NCBI GenBank assembly: GCA_963691655.1
Contig: OY829328.1
Location: 84,820,400 to 84,884,399 of the forward strand
Origin: Toxonevra muliebris
Taxonomy: Eukaryota > Arthropoda > Insecta > Diptera > Pallopteridae
Length of the DNA: 64,000 nucleotides
Direction of reading: 5' to 3'
Positions within the stretch are counted from its first letter, which is position 1, and each line of letters begins with the position of its first letter. Below, piece after piece: positions 1-13,700 of this stretch. Position numbers and translations under genes: made by a program. Under the pieces are notes generated by a model that searched no databases, was not told where the DNA came from, and was given only the letters and a program-made list of their open reading frames with translations.

Positions 1-3000
1 AAAGGTAATTTTTCAGTGCATATACAAACATTTTCGTATTCTTTTTGTAACGCAAATATTTTTATTTAGGGACACGAATACTTCAATGCTGCCAAGAAAC
101 CACAAATATTTTTACGTTCTTGCTTTGATGAATTGAAACCACGTATCGCTTAAAATATTATAATTTCTTTTTGTTGCCTGTTAGGTTTTCACCCAATTCA
201 AGCAACTATTAAGAAATTTATTTGGAAATTTCAAAGAAGTTATTTTTATATCTATAAAAATGTGATATTTGTAGAAATTTCTGTTTGTATGTCCATATTT
301 ATGTTTAAATTTTTATATAGACGAGTACAAAGACATAATTGTGGGTATATATAAATAAATATATATATCTTATATAAAAAAACATAATGAAATTTTTCTT
401 GAGAGAGAGAGAGATGGTTCAGCAGAACGCATCCTACATTTAAATGTGTTGCCGTCATTGAAAATTGGTGTCTGTGGGTTTGTTTTCAATGGATGATAGA
501 AACGTGATTGAATATCCCTCTCTGTCGAACCAGAGCGTAGACAACCACACAGAAGGAGAGCTGTCGTCTATCCATGTTTCCTGCATATATCGTCTGATTA
601 GGCAGGCATAACTTGTTTAGCTGATATCTGAACACATTACATAGTAATGCCATAAGTCAAAAGCTTTATTAACTTGAGTAAAAAATTACTACCAGGGTGG
701 AATTACAACAGGTAATAGTGGCATTTCAACAAGACAATAACAACACACTGTTTTGTTACTATAAAGACCCAGAAATGACAAAAATACAACAACAAATACA
801 TGAAGAACAGGTAAAACAAAAACAAAGATTTAGGCAGTTCTGAAGGAAGAGGAAGTGAAAGTTGATTACTACAATTCGCGAAGACAAGTAAGAGAGAGTT
901 GCTAACTCCCTGTAAAAGAGAACGAACTCGAGCTGGCGAATTGGCGAGTTGTTATAAAAAGCAACAACCACTATAGTGCTAATTGAAAACAACAAGATGG
1001 TGGCAATGTATTCAGTATGAAAAACATGCTTAAAAGAGCGAGAGATTATGATGCTACAATTCACATTGTTTTTACTTTTTATATGAATATTTAACGATGA
1101 TTTTAACTTATTTTCACCGCCAGACATTTCAAATATTTTCCTTTTCCGTTTTTTGCCAAACTGCCACGCTTCTTGTTTCGCTATTAGCAGATCACATATG
1201 AATTTGATGAAGTTAAACAACTTGTTAAGTATACATAACAGCTTTAATTATACGTGTTATCCCTGCCGCTTTGTTGTTATTTTCCCATATAATTATCGCT
1301 GCTAGTTATACATAACTAGAAGTAAGTGGCGAATAAAACGCAGCTAATATGTACTGACATTTGTGCTGATCATAAACTCACAACTATGCGTTACAGAAAT
1401 ATTCTTGCAACAGTTGCGAGAGTTTGGGTCTTAGAGAGGCACAATCGATTCTGCAGAAAGTGAGAGTAGCTTGTCTAAAAAAAAAAAAACGATTGTTGCG
1501 AATTCCACAAAAATAGAGTTTCTACGTCAATGCACTAATTATAGCTGTCTTCCCTATGAAGATATTTAGGCTTATTCCAAACCAAGACTTCACCTCAATG
1601 GCATGGGTTAAACAGGTCCACCTGTGATCTGCACGCCTTTGAGCCACTAAGAAAAAATAAAACAATTTATTTTTTTTTTTTTCATAACATTTTAAGTATT
1701 TCTAAAATTTTTATTGCATTTAAAATTATAGTTATTTATTATATGTATCTTTTTTAAAAATGTATTGTAATTTTAAATTTGAATGTAAGATTTTTGTTTT
1801 TCCTTTTGTTTTGTTTGTATGTGCTTAAATGGAAATTTACAAATTTTTGTTGTTTTTTATTTTTAATTAATTAATAAATCGATACGCTATGCTTAGAGCG
1901 TAGGTACACCTAAAAAAATGAAACGGAGCGCAGTGGTAATAAAATGCTGAAATTATAATAAATAAGAAAAGTAAAGAAATAAATTTCATTCTATTTATGT
2001 ATAATTGCAGCATTTTGGAGATGATACTCGTTTTTTTTTTTGTTTTTTTTTTTGTTTTACTTCTTTTTACTTGTTATACTTAAACTTAGTTGCTAAATTA
2101 TATAGCTTAGTTTTTAATATTAATAATATAGGGATTTGATTTATGTAATTTTATATATGATTTGAGTAGTGGCATATTTTTTGTAATTTTAAAATTTTTA
2201 TAATTTTTTTTTTTGTTTTTGCTTTTTTTTTTTTGTATAATATTAATTTGTAGTAATTAGAAATAATAAGGAAAAATTATAAATTAAATTGTTTATGCAA
2301 ATAAAAAGGTTACAAAAAAAATAAAAATAATGTAATATAATTAAGCAAAAAATACTGTGGGGCAAATACGCCTCATCGTCATTAAAGCGAACTGAGTGAG
2401 TTTTCTCTTCATTTCTTCATTTATAATTTTATATTTAGTTATTATGTAAATTTTGGGTTGCTTTTTTTCTTTTTTCTCTCAACTAAAAATTTACTTTTTA
2501 AGTTCAAGTATAAAAAAGAAAGTATTTTTTTTTTTAGAGTTATTAACACAAATTTAACTTCTCCTTTTTTAATGGTATTAATCACGAAAATGCAAATTTT
2601 CAACTTGCAAAAATTTAAAAATAAATAAAATATTAAAAATTCATTGTTTTTTGAGAATAACATGTTTTTCTGTTTCGTTTTTTGTTAAATACAATCTTAA
2701 TAAGTTTTTTTTTCTAATTCTTTTTGTAAATGGTTTAATTTAGTTTAGCAAAATTTTATGTTTTTTTTTTTTTAATTTCAATGTTGCAATGAAAATGTAT
2801 CTAGATAATTTAGAATTTATCTTGTATGAAAATGTTCTTTCAGCATTTTATATGGCCTTCTCATCATGTTACTAAGCACATGTGCTGTTCGCATATTGAG
2901 CAAAGCGTTGCACTTAAATGTTGATAAACCTTTTTGAGATATAGGCAACATGCTGCTGACCACATGTGCCATGTACAGTTTAAGAAGTGCAGGTTCTTAA

Positions 3001-3764
3001 ACTGAAATGTATTAATTTTTATGGCTGAATTGGCAACATTATTGCTGAAATCCACGCATAATCTGCCGAATCTTTTATTTTTAATAAAAACATTGTTTAA
3101 TATAGTAAGTAGTAATTGGGTTTTTTGTTTCATTTTTTATTAGCTTCTGGTTTTCTCTTTTGCAATTTCAAAGAAGTTGCATAAACACAATTCCCAGATA
3201 GCAACAAGTTTACGCTTGTTGAAATTTTGCCAATCATTATGCATTACAATTTCATTCACATATCGATTTGAGTTAGGTTGGGTTGATATCTCTACATAAA
3301 TTTTTCAAATGCTTTGTAAATTTAATGTACAATTTCCACTCAAATTCTTATATTCATAAATTTAATAGTTTCCAATCAATCACGTATTAACCATTTTTCT
3401 ATGGCTTTTATTTATAGTTTCTATCAGATTTCATTCCCTCAGTGTATGAAAAGCTTAGTTTCATAATTACTATGTTTTCATAATAGATTGTTCCAATTTT
3501 TTTTATGTCCGGATGTTGATGAATGTTGATGATATTTTGAACTGGCATTTAAAATATTAAAGCATTCGCTTCGTTTTCTTTCACTCTCTCTTTTGCATAT
3601 GCAATATTTTGTTGCACTTATCCATCTCATTGACACGTATATACACACATTCTTTGCACTTTCGCACCTTAAACTAGGCTTTAAACATTGGCAAACAGCA
3701 GCGTTTTCAATACGCTGCCAGCCTTTACTCTTCTATTTCTTTACTTGTGCACTCATCCTTTATC
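1..3764. other. 3' flank of Ip6k, no clear gene
   Basis: This is very A+T-rich sequence downstream of the Ip6k stop codon, with many T-tracts. It must contain the Ip6k 3'UTR. A slightly less A+T-rich patch at about 480-620 and another at about 1540-1650 stand out from the background, but neither yields a recognisable protein. A GA run lies at about 401-412. The longest open frame (minus strand, 759-1220) has no recognisable domain and is rich in Phe, Cys and Ile, as chance frames are in such DNA. Confidence 0.5.
3407..3412 (-). terminator. candidate Ip6k poly(A) signal
   Basis: An AATAAA hexamer on the minus strand lies about 350 bp past the Ip6k stop codon. The region is so A+T-rich that the hexamer recurs further downstream, so this is only the first plausible signal. 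Cleavage position cannot be set from sequence alone. Confidence 0.25.
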
Positions 3765-4798
3765 TTATGTCATTTCATCGGCAAGAATTTCGTTGAGTAA
3801 ACGGTTTAAGCTATCTAATCCAGTTAGGAAACCACCATCTGGCCCATGATGCACAGGCATATTGGGTGACGAGGGCTCTGAAGGAAGGAGCTCACTGTTG
3901 CCATTGCTGCCATTGCGTGGCACAAATGCTGTATGCGCAAAATCAATTAGACGCACATCAACAAAACAGCGCGAATCATCGGTTGGGGCCATCGCTGCCG
4001 ACACTGCCGCACTCGCAGCATTGCAAGCTGTGATATCCAAAGATTTGGATGCGTGTTGCAATAGCGTACGTTGCGTGGTAGTTTGCTTTTTCTTGTTGTT
4101 GGTGTTTTTGTGATTATTGATATTGCTGGTATCTGCAATAACTGCAGCTGCTACTTGCTCAGATTTTGTGCGTTCCAGTGTGTCCATGAGCATGTTTGGC
4201 AATAATGAGTTTTTGATATTTTCATTGCCGCTGCTACCATTGCCACTAATTCCATTTAGGCGTTCTGTTGGTACCGCTTTTGGTGATGGTAAAGCCTTAA
4301 TGGGTGAAGTTGCTACGGAAACAGGTGTCGAAAGTGCGGCAGCACTGCTGGTACATGCAGCTCTTGAATTTGTTGTAAATTTCTTGGCTACCGATGAGGA
4401 TATAGATTCGGATTTTTTATTATCATGCAAATTATTTTCATCATCTTCGTCGTCGTCATCTTTGCAGCGTAAACGCTTAACAGCTCCTCGCACTGATTTC
4501 AACGAAGATGCTGTGGAAGAGTTAGGTGATGATGTGGCGTGTGTTGATGTTGAATTGAGTTGAGGCGCTCGTTGTTTGTTGCTAATATTTGGTGGCAACG
4601 GTGGCGGTGAGTTGACAGCAGCAACTGTTTGCTGCACTAGCGTTTCAGGCATTGGAGCCGTTGATGCTGATGCGGGTGGTATATCAAAGGAATCGTGCTG
4701 TTGTGACTGTTGAGATTGGTAACGTTTAAGCATCACTTCTGTTTGACCAATGATGCTGCTGTCATAATCGGAACTAGCTTCATCCGAACTGTTGTTGC
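3765..4798 (-). CDS. Ip6k: Ip6k coding exon 7, C-terminal catalytic DFAH exon
   Basis: 1034 nt including the TAA stop at 3767-3765. It continues the disordered insert ([14 protein letters not shown], a Pro-rich PPPLPPN, a basic-acidic [13 protein letters not shown]) and then returns to the kinase fold with [15 protein letters not shown] and [16 protein letters not shown]. These match the vertebrate MVDVRMIDFAH and HDGPDRGYVFGLENL blocks. The protein ends [11 protein letters not shown]. Confidence 0.93.
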
Positions 4799-7700
4799 CT
4801 ATGTACAAGAAGAAGAAGAAGAAAGGAGTAAATAAAATGGTACTTTCGTTTTGTAAACAGCACTTTACGCTTACCAGTTTGACGCCCACTAGTGACAGCC
4901 TTGATTTGTTCAGACAACCCAGAGAAATCATCGCTGCTGTTGCTGCTGTAATTCATCCATGAATCGCCAGAATGCGGTGATGATGTTGAGATGCTTGGCA
5001 TTGGTGGCTCTGGATCAAGAAATACTGTTTCTTCAGATATGGGAATGAATGCGGGAGGAGTGATATTGTTTGATGTGGTGGTGTTGGTGCTGCCGTGTGT
5101 AGAGGAAGCAGAATGCGAACGTGATGATATAGCAGCTAATGGTGGTGGTGGTGGCATTGAAAGACAATCGATTTCCGTAGGAGCATTCGATTCATCTTCT
5201 TCTTCTTCGGATGAGATAAATGATCTTGAGGTAGCATTGGTACCTTTTACACCACGTGCAGCTGCTTCACCGAATCCACGATGATGTTTTATACCAGCTG
5301 CACCGCTAACACGATTATCACTAGTAGTGCTGCCGCTGCCGCCTCCGCCACTGCAACGGTTATTTTGTGCGGGTCGGCGTGAGGCGATTTTCAACTCTGA
5401 TGTCGAATCATTGGAAGCATCAGCATCGTAACAACATTGATCACCACCAGTGCTACTATTTGTGGCTGATGCATTACCACTATCAGCTGCAACCAAATGT
5501 ATATCCTCATCAGTGTCATGCAATTCGAGCTCATCACCGCCATCATGTCCAGCAGTGTCGTCATCATCGTCATCGTGATCAACCTCATCATCATCGATGT
5601 CATCTTCGTCAATGCTATTGTCGGGGTGGTAGTCAAAAGTGGCAGATTTTGTTTCAGATTTTGTTGTAGCAGCAGGATCAACAAGCCACTCTTCAATGTC
5701 CATCGGATGTGCCATAGGATTCTCTTCGAAACCTTCATATACAATTAAGAGAGAGCTAGAAATAAAAAAGAAGTTAATAAAAAGAAAATAAACCCTAACC
5801 CAAACTATGACGTCAACACTTACCACGAGTAGAATCTGTAGCTGGACTGTTTCTCGATAACACGTCGCAGCTGCAGCAAACGTTGCACAATCTTTTTAAT
5901 CACCCGCATACGCAGACGATATCCATTGTAGAAGAAATCGTGCAACGCCTGCTTGAAACCATTCTCATCCAATTCACGCCCCCAGTATTTATCACGTTTT
6001 GCATACTGATCTACGTGTGCTTGATACGTTTGCATCCCGCATAAACGTACACCCAGTGAAGCCGAGGTGCTGGCGGCACATTTGGCCATTTGCTTGGAAC
6101 GTTTCTCGGCTGAGGCATCGTCTCCATGTTGACGTGTACCCATTTTTAGGTCCAAAATGCATGGATTACGAAATTGCGATGTAATGTTTTCCAGCATTAA
6201 GAAATCTATGGAGGAGAAAGTAAGCAGAAAATTTGTTGTTATAGCATTGTATTTAAGTTAAAAAGAAGTTGGCTGCAAAGATTAAATGAGCATGATTATA
6301 AGTAATACGAGCGAGCGACTTGAATTATGCGTGATCCGCGTGATGAAATTTTTGCTGAATGATAGACAAATACATAGGAATATCGATGTAAAATAAACCT
6401 ATAACTACAAAAAAAAATTAAGTTATCAGTCTACAGCCTAAAAAGAAAAAAGTTAAACCAATTCGAAGTAATATTTGTGTAATATAACGTTGATTTTGTA
6501 TTTGAATAATCTTAAAAATTTTATAAGCGTTACTTAAACTGTGCGTCCATCGAAAAGGGGAGCATAGCCACGTAAATACGTGAGATTTTTCATAACTATT
6601 CATTAGTTACGTTAATGAAATCTAAACGTGACCTAAACGAATTTTTGTACAAGATAAAGACTGCAAAATATTTTATTAATTAATTCTCTGGCTTCATTAA
6701 AGTATAACTAACGAGCGTGACCAGAGCTTTGAATAACATTCTATAAAATGTATTTATGATTTAAGGTTCAAAGGAAAAAACCTACTAAAAGTAGTTTGCA
6801 TTAGTATTTCAAGTTCCTCCTCATCAAGGCTTACCAACCGAATACCAATAAGTTTAGTTACTTTTGCTAAGGTTAGAAATCTTATGATATTTCTAAAGGT
6901 TCAAACTTTACTCTAAATAGAATCAATCGTACTCTTCTTCCGACTTTTATTAGAATACCAATTCTCCAAATATGGTTCTTGAACCCGAGTGTGTCCATCA
7001 GAATACACTCAGGCCAAGACAGTCTGATGTGATACCAAATGTGTGATTAAAATCACCCTCTCTAAAAATGTTAGCAGCTTCCTCAAATCAACTCATTTCA
7101 AGTCAAATAAGTAGTTTGTTGTAGCAGTATTATCCCTAAAATTAACGAATGCTGGGCAAGGCAAGAAAATGAAAGATTAACTCCTTTCGCTTTTCTTCAT
7201 CTTTACATCTCCTACAAAAGCCACGTCTAGTTTAAAATTTGCCCGCCTGGCGTAAAGTGAATGAGCTGGTTTATTCCACATAAGCGGCACTGCAAACTAG
7301 TAGTAGGTATCAAATATTGGACAAGGGTAAGACAAACACAGTAGTTTCCTTTCAGAATCGAATTCAGAATCTGACATTTAGTTATGTGGGAGAAAGAAGA
7401 TGAAAATCGCGGTTTTTATTTTGTTTTTGTGGCGCCATGATACACAACTGATACTAACATTGCTTATTAGAGTTGTCTAATTGTGAAATACTCTTTATAA
7501 CATCGGCTGCATTTCCATTTTTATGAACTTTCATCCTGTAAAAAAGAAAAAGAGAGCTTTGTAGACATTAAAAAAGTGAATTCAAAACACATTAAGAGAT
7601 TTTTGTAAAAATTTTCATTTCTTTTTTTTTGTTTTTTTTTTTTGTTTTTTTCATTGTACTTAAAATTAAATAAAATATTGTATATGTATGAATAGAATTT

Positions 7701-10700
7701 TCGGTTCGTATAATTGACGTTGAGTCAATCGATGATGGATGAGTTATAGAGTATTTGCGCCATCATCTCGCGCACCACCACCTATTTTTGTTTTTTGCTT
7801 TGTGTGTTGCGGGGAGAGTGCATGCAGCGTGCGGCGGGTGGCAGCTCCGGGGTTTTTCGATTTTTCGAGAAAATAGCAAAGCGCGCATATTTTCACATTG
7901 TTCATCGTTCTCGATATTGGTTGCGTGAGCTGAGCTGCGGCAGCATGGAGGCGATTGGCAGCTGAGAGCTACTAGGTGATAGAGCAGATAGAGACTTTTG
8001 CCTAAAAGAAATATTGTAGGTATTGGATTTTGATTTTTTTTGCTGTGTTTTAATTTCTGTTTTTATATATTTTTTTTTGTTTTTGTTTTTTTTTTTTTTT
8101 GTTTATAATAAAAAAATAAATTTAAAAAAATATTTTCATACCCATTTTCTTTTGGTCAAAATGTTTGTTTTCATTACACAAAACTATTGTTTCATTTTTT
8201 TTTTGGGGGAGTGCAGTTTTTTGTATGGTAAGTTTAGGTTTCTTAGCCACCATCCATACACAAACACCTCTCCTCTCTTTCTCTCTCTCTCACAAACACA
8301 ATCACAAAAAATCTAAAACAAAAATAAAATTCATTGCCGTATTTTGTTTTTATATACGTATGTAGTAGTAATATATTAAATTTTGTTGTTGTTAATTTTT
8401 TTTTTTTGGAAAATATCGACTTTATTTTTTTTCTTGTACAATGTAATTTTAAATGAAAAGTAGAAATGCATTTATTTTAAATTTCAGAATAAAAAATAGT
8501 TTATAACTAACCCACCTTAAGACATCATCACGTTTACGCTTCGACGTGCTCATCTTTCGGACAGGCTCTTCACGAAAACTCGGTGAATAGCGTTTCTCCA
8601 ATTTGGCGCCACCCATTGTTGTTGCTTGCATTACACCTAAAATTAGAATAGCACAGTGGGGTAGAATTAGCGATTTAGTTGCTTTCATTTAAAAGTCAGA
8701 GAGTCTATGCAAAAAGGCAGTAGAATGTAGTAAATAGTAAATGCAGTAGTTGGTAGTAATTTTTTTTTTAGTTTATGATTTTTTTTTTCGAAGTGGACGT
8801 GGACGCGTGAATTGACATAACGAGCATATGAAAAATTATATGGTAAATGCTTCAAATGTGTGGTGTGCAGATGTGTGTGCGCGAATGTTACAAACAAATA
8901 CAATCACATTGTTTAAACAAAAAACATAATATAAATTAATATACGAGTACAAAAGCACGATTCTTGTAATATAGCAAATAGTTTTTTCTTTTTTTTTTTT
9001 TGCTATACTATGTATTTTTAGGCATGATATCAGGGTTGGAGTTTCTCTAATACTATTTGATTTTTTACAACTACAACTAACAAGAAAGACGATTTTTTAA
9101 GTATTTAATTTTTTAAAATAATTTTGAAATTTCTCAGAACTCAGGTATTTCTGAACGATTTTGCAATTCTTATAATTTTTTAAGTAGCAAATATTTCAAA
9201 TTGAAATGAATATTAGTAACTGGTATAAATGATTTCGATAGTAATAAAAAAAAACCTAGAAATGTGTATCCTCTATATATTAGTTTGGATGGATTTCATT
9301 TTCACTTCTAAGAATTTGATAAAGATTAATTTCCTATAGTTAGCTATCCTCAATATTTTTAGAATTAAATTTATTTGTCCATAAAGGGTTGATAAAAGCC
9401 TTGGGCCTACGTTTTAAAAATAAGTACATTCGTTTTTTTTTTGCAAACCCATTTTAAATCAGAAACAGTAATTTTGAAATCGGAGCGGCCATGTTTTTAA
9501 TAGGAGTGAATATTTCGAACAAATGACTCTCATTTGTGCTCTTCCAACCAGAGAACGAAAACCAGCAACAATGAACCGTCTCTTTTCGTTTTGTTCCGCT
9601 CATTCCAACAAGCGAAACACAAGGGATTTGAAACAGCGAGAAAACTAATACATTTCTGCTTTGTGTTTAGTTTGTGTTCATGAGCGCATATTTCAAACAA
9701 AGGTGATGCTAAACCTGCCTCCATTTTGGCTTGGTGAGTTTCTATACATTTATTAGTGTAACTACCATTTTATTCCAGAAGATCCAGAAGATCAATTTAA
9801 AGAGCTTGACGAGTAAGTTAGCCAAAAATTATCAGATTTAAAATCGGTTAAGCCAATTCCAAAATATTAGCGTCGGAAGTTTTTTAAAATTCGCTCGTTG
9901 AAAAAATCATTGCTTAAGCGGGAGTAAATAATAAATAAGAGAAAGAGAGCAGACATGAGTAACGGCATTTCTCAGAATTATCTAACGAATTATCTGCATA
10001 CACAAATAACAAAACAAACACCAACGAGTAGTTTGGTTCTCTCTTTATATTTGTTTTTCATAAAGAGATTTCTTCTGCAAAAAACTAGCCCCAGTTCCTG
10101 GGGCCTTACCGACTAGTTGTCATTATTAAGTTATACTCTCTCGCGGGTTTATATCTACCTACTGATATTCCGATTTAAAAATTATATTTTCAGTTTTATA
10201 TCAAAACTTAGAGTTAGTAAACCTTTTCTTCTTTTGGAGAACTCCAACCCTGCTTTAATGAATTAATAAATGTGAATAAAAACTAATAATTTTGGAAACA
10301 AAATATTATGGCAGTTATGTTCCTAAATAGCAGACAATGGAATCTATACTTTATAGATCATAAGTATAATTAAATGTAAAATATGAAAATCTAGAAAGAT
10401 TATTTCACAAATTAAAAAGCTAAGAAATAAATGAATGAAAAAGAAAAAAAAAAAAACATTTTTTAAATTTAATACTGAGAAAATTAAATTGAAACAAAAT
10501 TCTATTAAATTAAAAGCCAAAAATATAAGTACGAAGTTTTTTTTCAAAAAATTATCTCAAACCTGATAGTAAAAATGGTTTAGTTATTCAAATACCTAAT
10601 AAACACGAGCAAGCAAAAAATAAAAAAAAAAGTTCAAGTTCTCAGCGGAAAGTTTTCATTTTGAAATTTTACGCCTACAAAATTTTGCTTGCTCGTGTAG

Positions 10701-13700
10701 AAACATTTTTGTTTGTTTTGTTTGAGGGGAAAGGCAACATTTGTATATGTAAATCAAAAAATAAAGGTACATAAATATATATAATATATATATATATATA
10801 TATTTTTTTTAAATTAATAATTATAATAATATTATTATTATTTATTTTATATTTTTATACAAACCCTTTTTGATTATTGCTTTTTGCACATATATTCTGC
10901 GCTCGTCTACCCGAGAGCACGACTGATTGATTGATTGATTCATTGTTTGATTGATTGAGACAGAGATAGAGAGAGATAACAACAACAACAACAACATATA
11001 TTAAGTTGTAGAAAGGATTGTTGGAAAGTTGTATGCGTCCGTCCTCAAATGAAATGACGACAGTGGCGCTGACGATGACGACGACGACGACGTGCTTTCT
11101 GAATTATATAATATATATTTATATATATTTGCATATAATAAAAAAAAAAACTAATATTTCTGATATATTTTTTGATAATATTACGCTTCTGCGAGTCTCA
11201 TGTGTAGAGGTTCCAGATGCGTGTGTGTGTGTGCGTCGAACGTCTTTTTTGGCATGGGGTGATTTTGGTGTGTTTGGTGGGTTTTGAGCAGGATAACCTT
11301 AAGGATATATGTATCAACATCAGCATAAGTGAAGTGATAATCTTGAGCCCTTGAATTCGTTTTTCTTTGTCTTTCAGAATACACAAGGAGGAAAGTAAAA
11401 AAACAAAACAAGAGTGTAAAGAGGAAAATAAGAAAACAAGTAGATAAGTAATAGTTTCAAACAATTCATAGATAAAGAGGTCAATAAGTTTTTGTTTTTT
11501 GTAATTATTTTAGGGTACTAATTTTTTGTAGTTATTTTTTAAAATTTAACTTTAGCTATGAATTTTTTGAATGTTAAGAAAAAATGTTATAACAGTTTTT
11601 CTTTTATTACTTTTCGGAAAATGCCAGAGGCGTTTTTCGTTTCTTTTGTAAATAAACCCTTGAAGGCAATTATTTAATTTTAAAGTTTAATAGTATTGCA
11701 CTTACCCTTTAAGCACAATTTTTTCTTGCACTTAAAACACACAAAAATTCAACACTTTTTCGAACACGTAAATATTTGTTAATGCGATGTAAAAAGAAAA
11801 TCATAAGTATAAAAATTTCAACTGTAAAAAAAAAAAACAAACAAAAACAATTTTATTTGATAACTAATAAAATTGTAAATGTACACAAATTACAGCTACA
11901 GTTTAAGTAGAGTACGCAGAGTTTAACTAAATAGATATTCATAAATATAGCTATATTCACAAAATCTAACTTTTTTTCCTTAAAAGATATAAAGCTATGA
12001 TTTTATAAACATAGTAAATCAGCATAATCAAGAACGGACAGAACTTTGGAATCACACGGAATATTTGTGTGCAATTACTTTCAAATATTATTGAATAGAT
12101 ACATTCAAAATCGTGGCTTCTATGATACATTTATAGTAAAAGTTTTTGTTATTGGTTTTTGTTTAAAGTAAAATCGCACTTTAATTAGAAATTTATATAC
12201 GAATGAATTAGTTGGAGAATCCTTTATTTTCAAGCAAACAAATATCCCAAACTCTTTGACTTTTTAGTAGTTTACTTATAAATAATATCTCATCGAAGAA
12301 AATAAAAGCTTGTTCCTACTGAAATAGTAAAGGAGAAGGTCTGCTTTAGACTAATTTATAAGGTAGTTTCAGTTTTCTACAACGTTAGAACCTCAGAAAT
12401 TTTAAGGCTAGAATTTTCGAAGCTTGAACAAAATTATCGCTAGATTTCTGGTTAAATAAAAACAAACTCTGCGTACTCTTATAATTTTTACACGATAACG
12501 AATTAAGTTTCAGATTTATAAATATTTTTTTTTGAAATATCAATCACTTTAATAGATGCATTTATTTCCTTCTCAGTATTTATTATTTGATTTTTTTTAT
12601 TACTAAAAAGTTATTCATAAAAAAAATATTGTACTTATATTGAAGAGATATATCGATTATAATAATTATAATTTTTTTAAATTCATTTATTTATTATTAT
12701 TTTTTCTTTCTAATTGCAAATACATTTTACTTGTAGTTGTATGCTTTTTATTTTTATATTTTATTTTCATTATATATGTAAAGTATATGAATTGTAAAAA
12801 TATATTTTATTTTGGCTTCTTTATTTCTCAAAGTAAAAAAAAAACAAGAATAGTTTACAGCAACTTACATACTAATCAATGATATCACAAGATAGTTTTA
12901 AAAAAATTGTATAAATGTAAATATGTCAGAAAAAAAAAAAATTCAGTACTTTATTTTATATTTATTTTATAATGCTAAAAGTAAATGAAAAAAAAGAACA
13001 GAAAACAAAACATATATAGAGAATTGCATGATAAGGAGCAAGGAGGAACGAGAACGGCACTAGTAAAATGTTCTAAATAGTAGTACATTTTCATCATAAT
13101 AATAATAATGCAGTGTGAAATAAATGTTTTTTGTTTTTTTTTAACTTTTTAAAACTTTATTCTTTATTCAGAAGTTTTTCTTCTTCTTTTTGTTTTTGTT
13201 TTTTATTCAAACTTGCAATATAATATTAATAAAAACATTTAAAAAGCAATGAATGATTTGGTATTGAAAATTATGATGCTTAATTTTTATTTTCATATAT
13301 AATATTTTTTATTTTTTATTTTTTTTTTGTTCTTTGTTATTTTATTTATTTTGTTTTTATTTTTGTTGTGCTTTATATTTCTAAATGAAATAAAATATGC
13401 ATCAACATTTCAAATAATATATCATTACACATGATGTACAAATGATGTGATATATATGTAAAAATGTCAGTAGATATATGTTTGATAGGTATATATATGT
13501 ATGTAAGTTTGATAAAAAAGTCGGTAGCTTACCTTTGTATTTTGGAACAAACTTCTGTACATCATGCGGGATGTTTTGATAAAAATCCAATTCACGTAAA
13601 TTTAATGGTTTGATTACAGTGGATTGATTGAGCAGAAGTAGGCGTGTATGTCCTCCGACCTAAAATAATAATGAAAAAATTAAAAGAACATTAGAATATA

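Larger units (their letters stand above)
8637..13532 (-). other. Ip6k intron 2 (4.9 kb)
   Basis: GT/AG intron between coding exons 2 and 3. It holds a hAT-like element (9031-10252), a 96-bp palindrome (10603-10698), a TA run near 10780-10804 and clustered microsatellites at 10925-11090 (GATT, CAA and GAC units, then a GT run at about 11220). The rest is A/T-tract-rich with no recognised gene. Confidence 0.8.

Noticed and set aside
759..1220. 153-codon minus-strand frame downstream of Ip6k
   Set aside because: Rich in Phe, Ile, Cys and Ser strings with no recognised domain, and with no supporting signals; kept only as a note that its first 35 residues (KKRKRKIFEMSGGENK) look less random.
1575..1650. 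Possible small exon on the minus strand (TTTTTTCTTAG acceptor, CAG|GTGGAC donor, 25 nt)
   Set aside because: Splice-like strings alone are weak evidence, and no coding partner exon was found on either side.
3862..5748. Plus-strand open frames opposite Ip6k exons 6 and 7
   Set aside because: They are antisense shadows of the repetitive coding exons; the minus-strand reading has the conserved kinase motifs and consistent splice phases.
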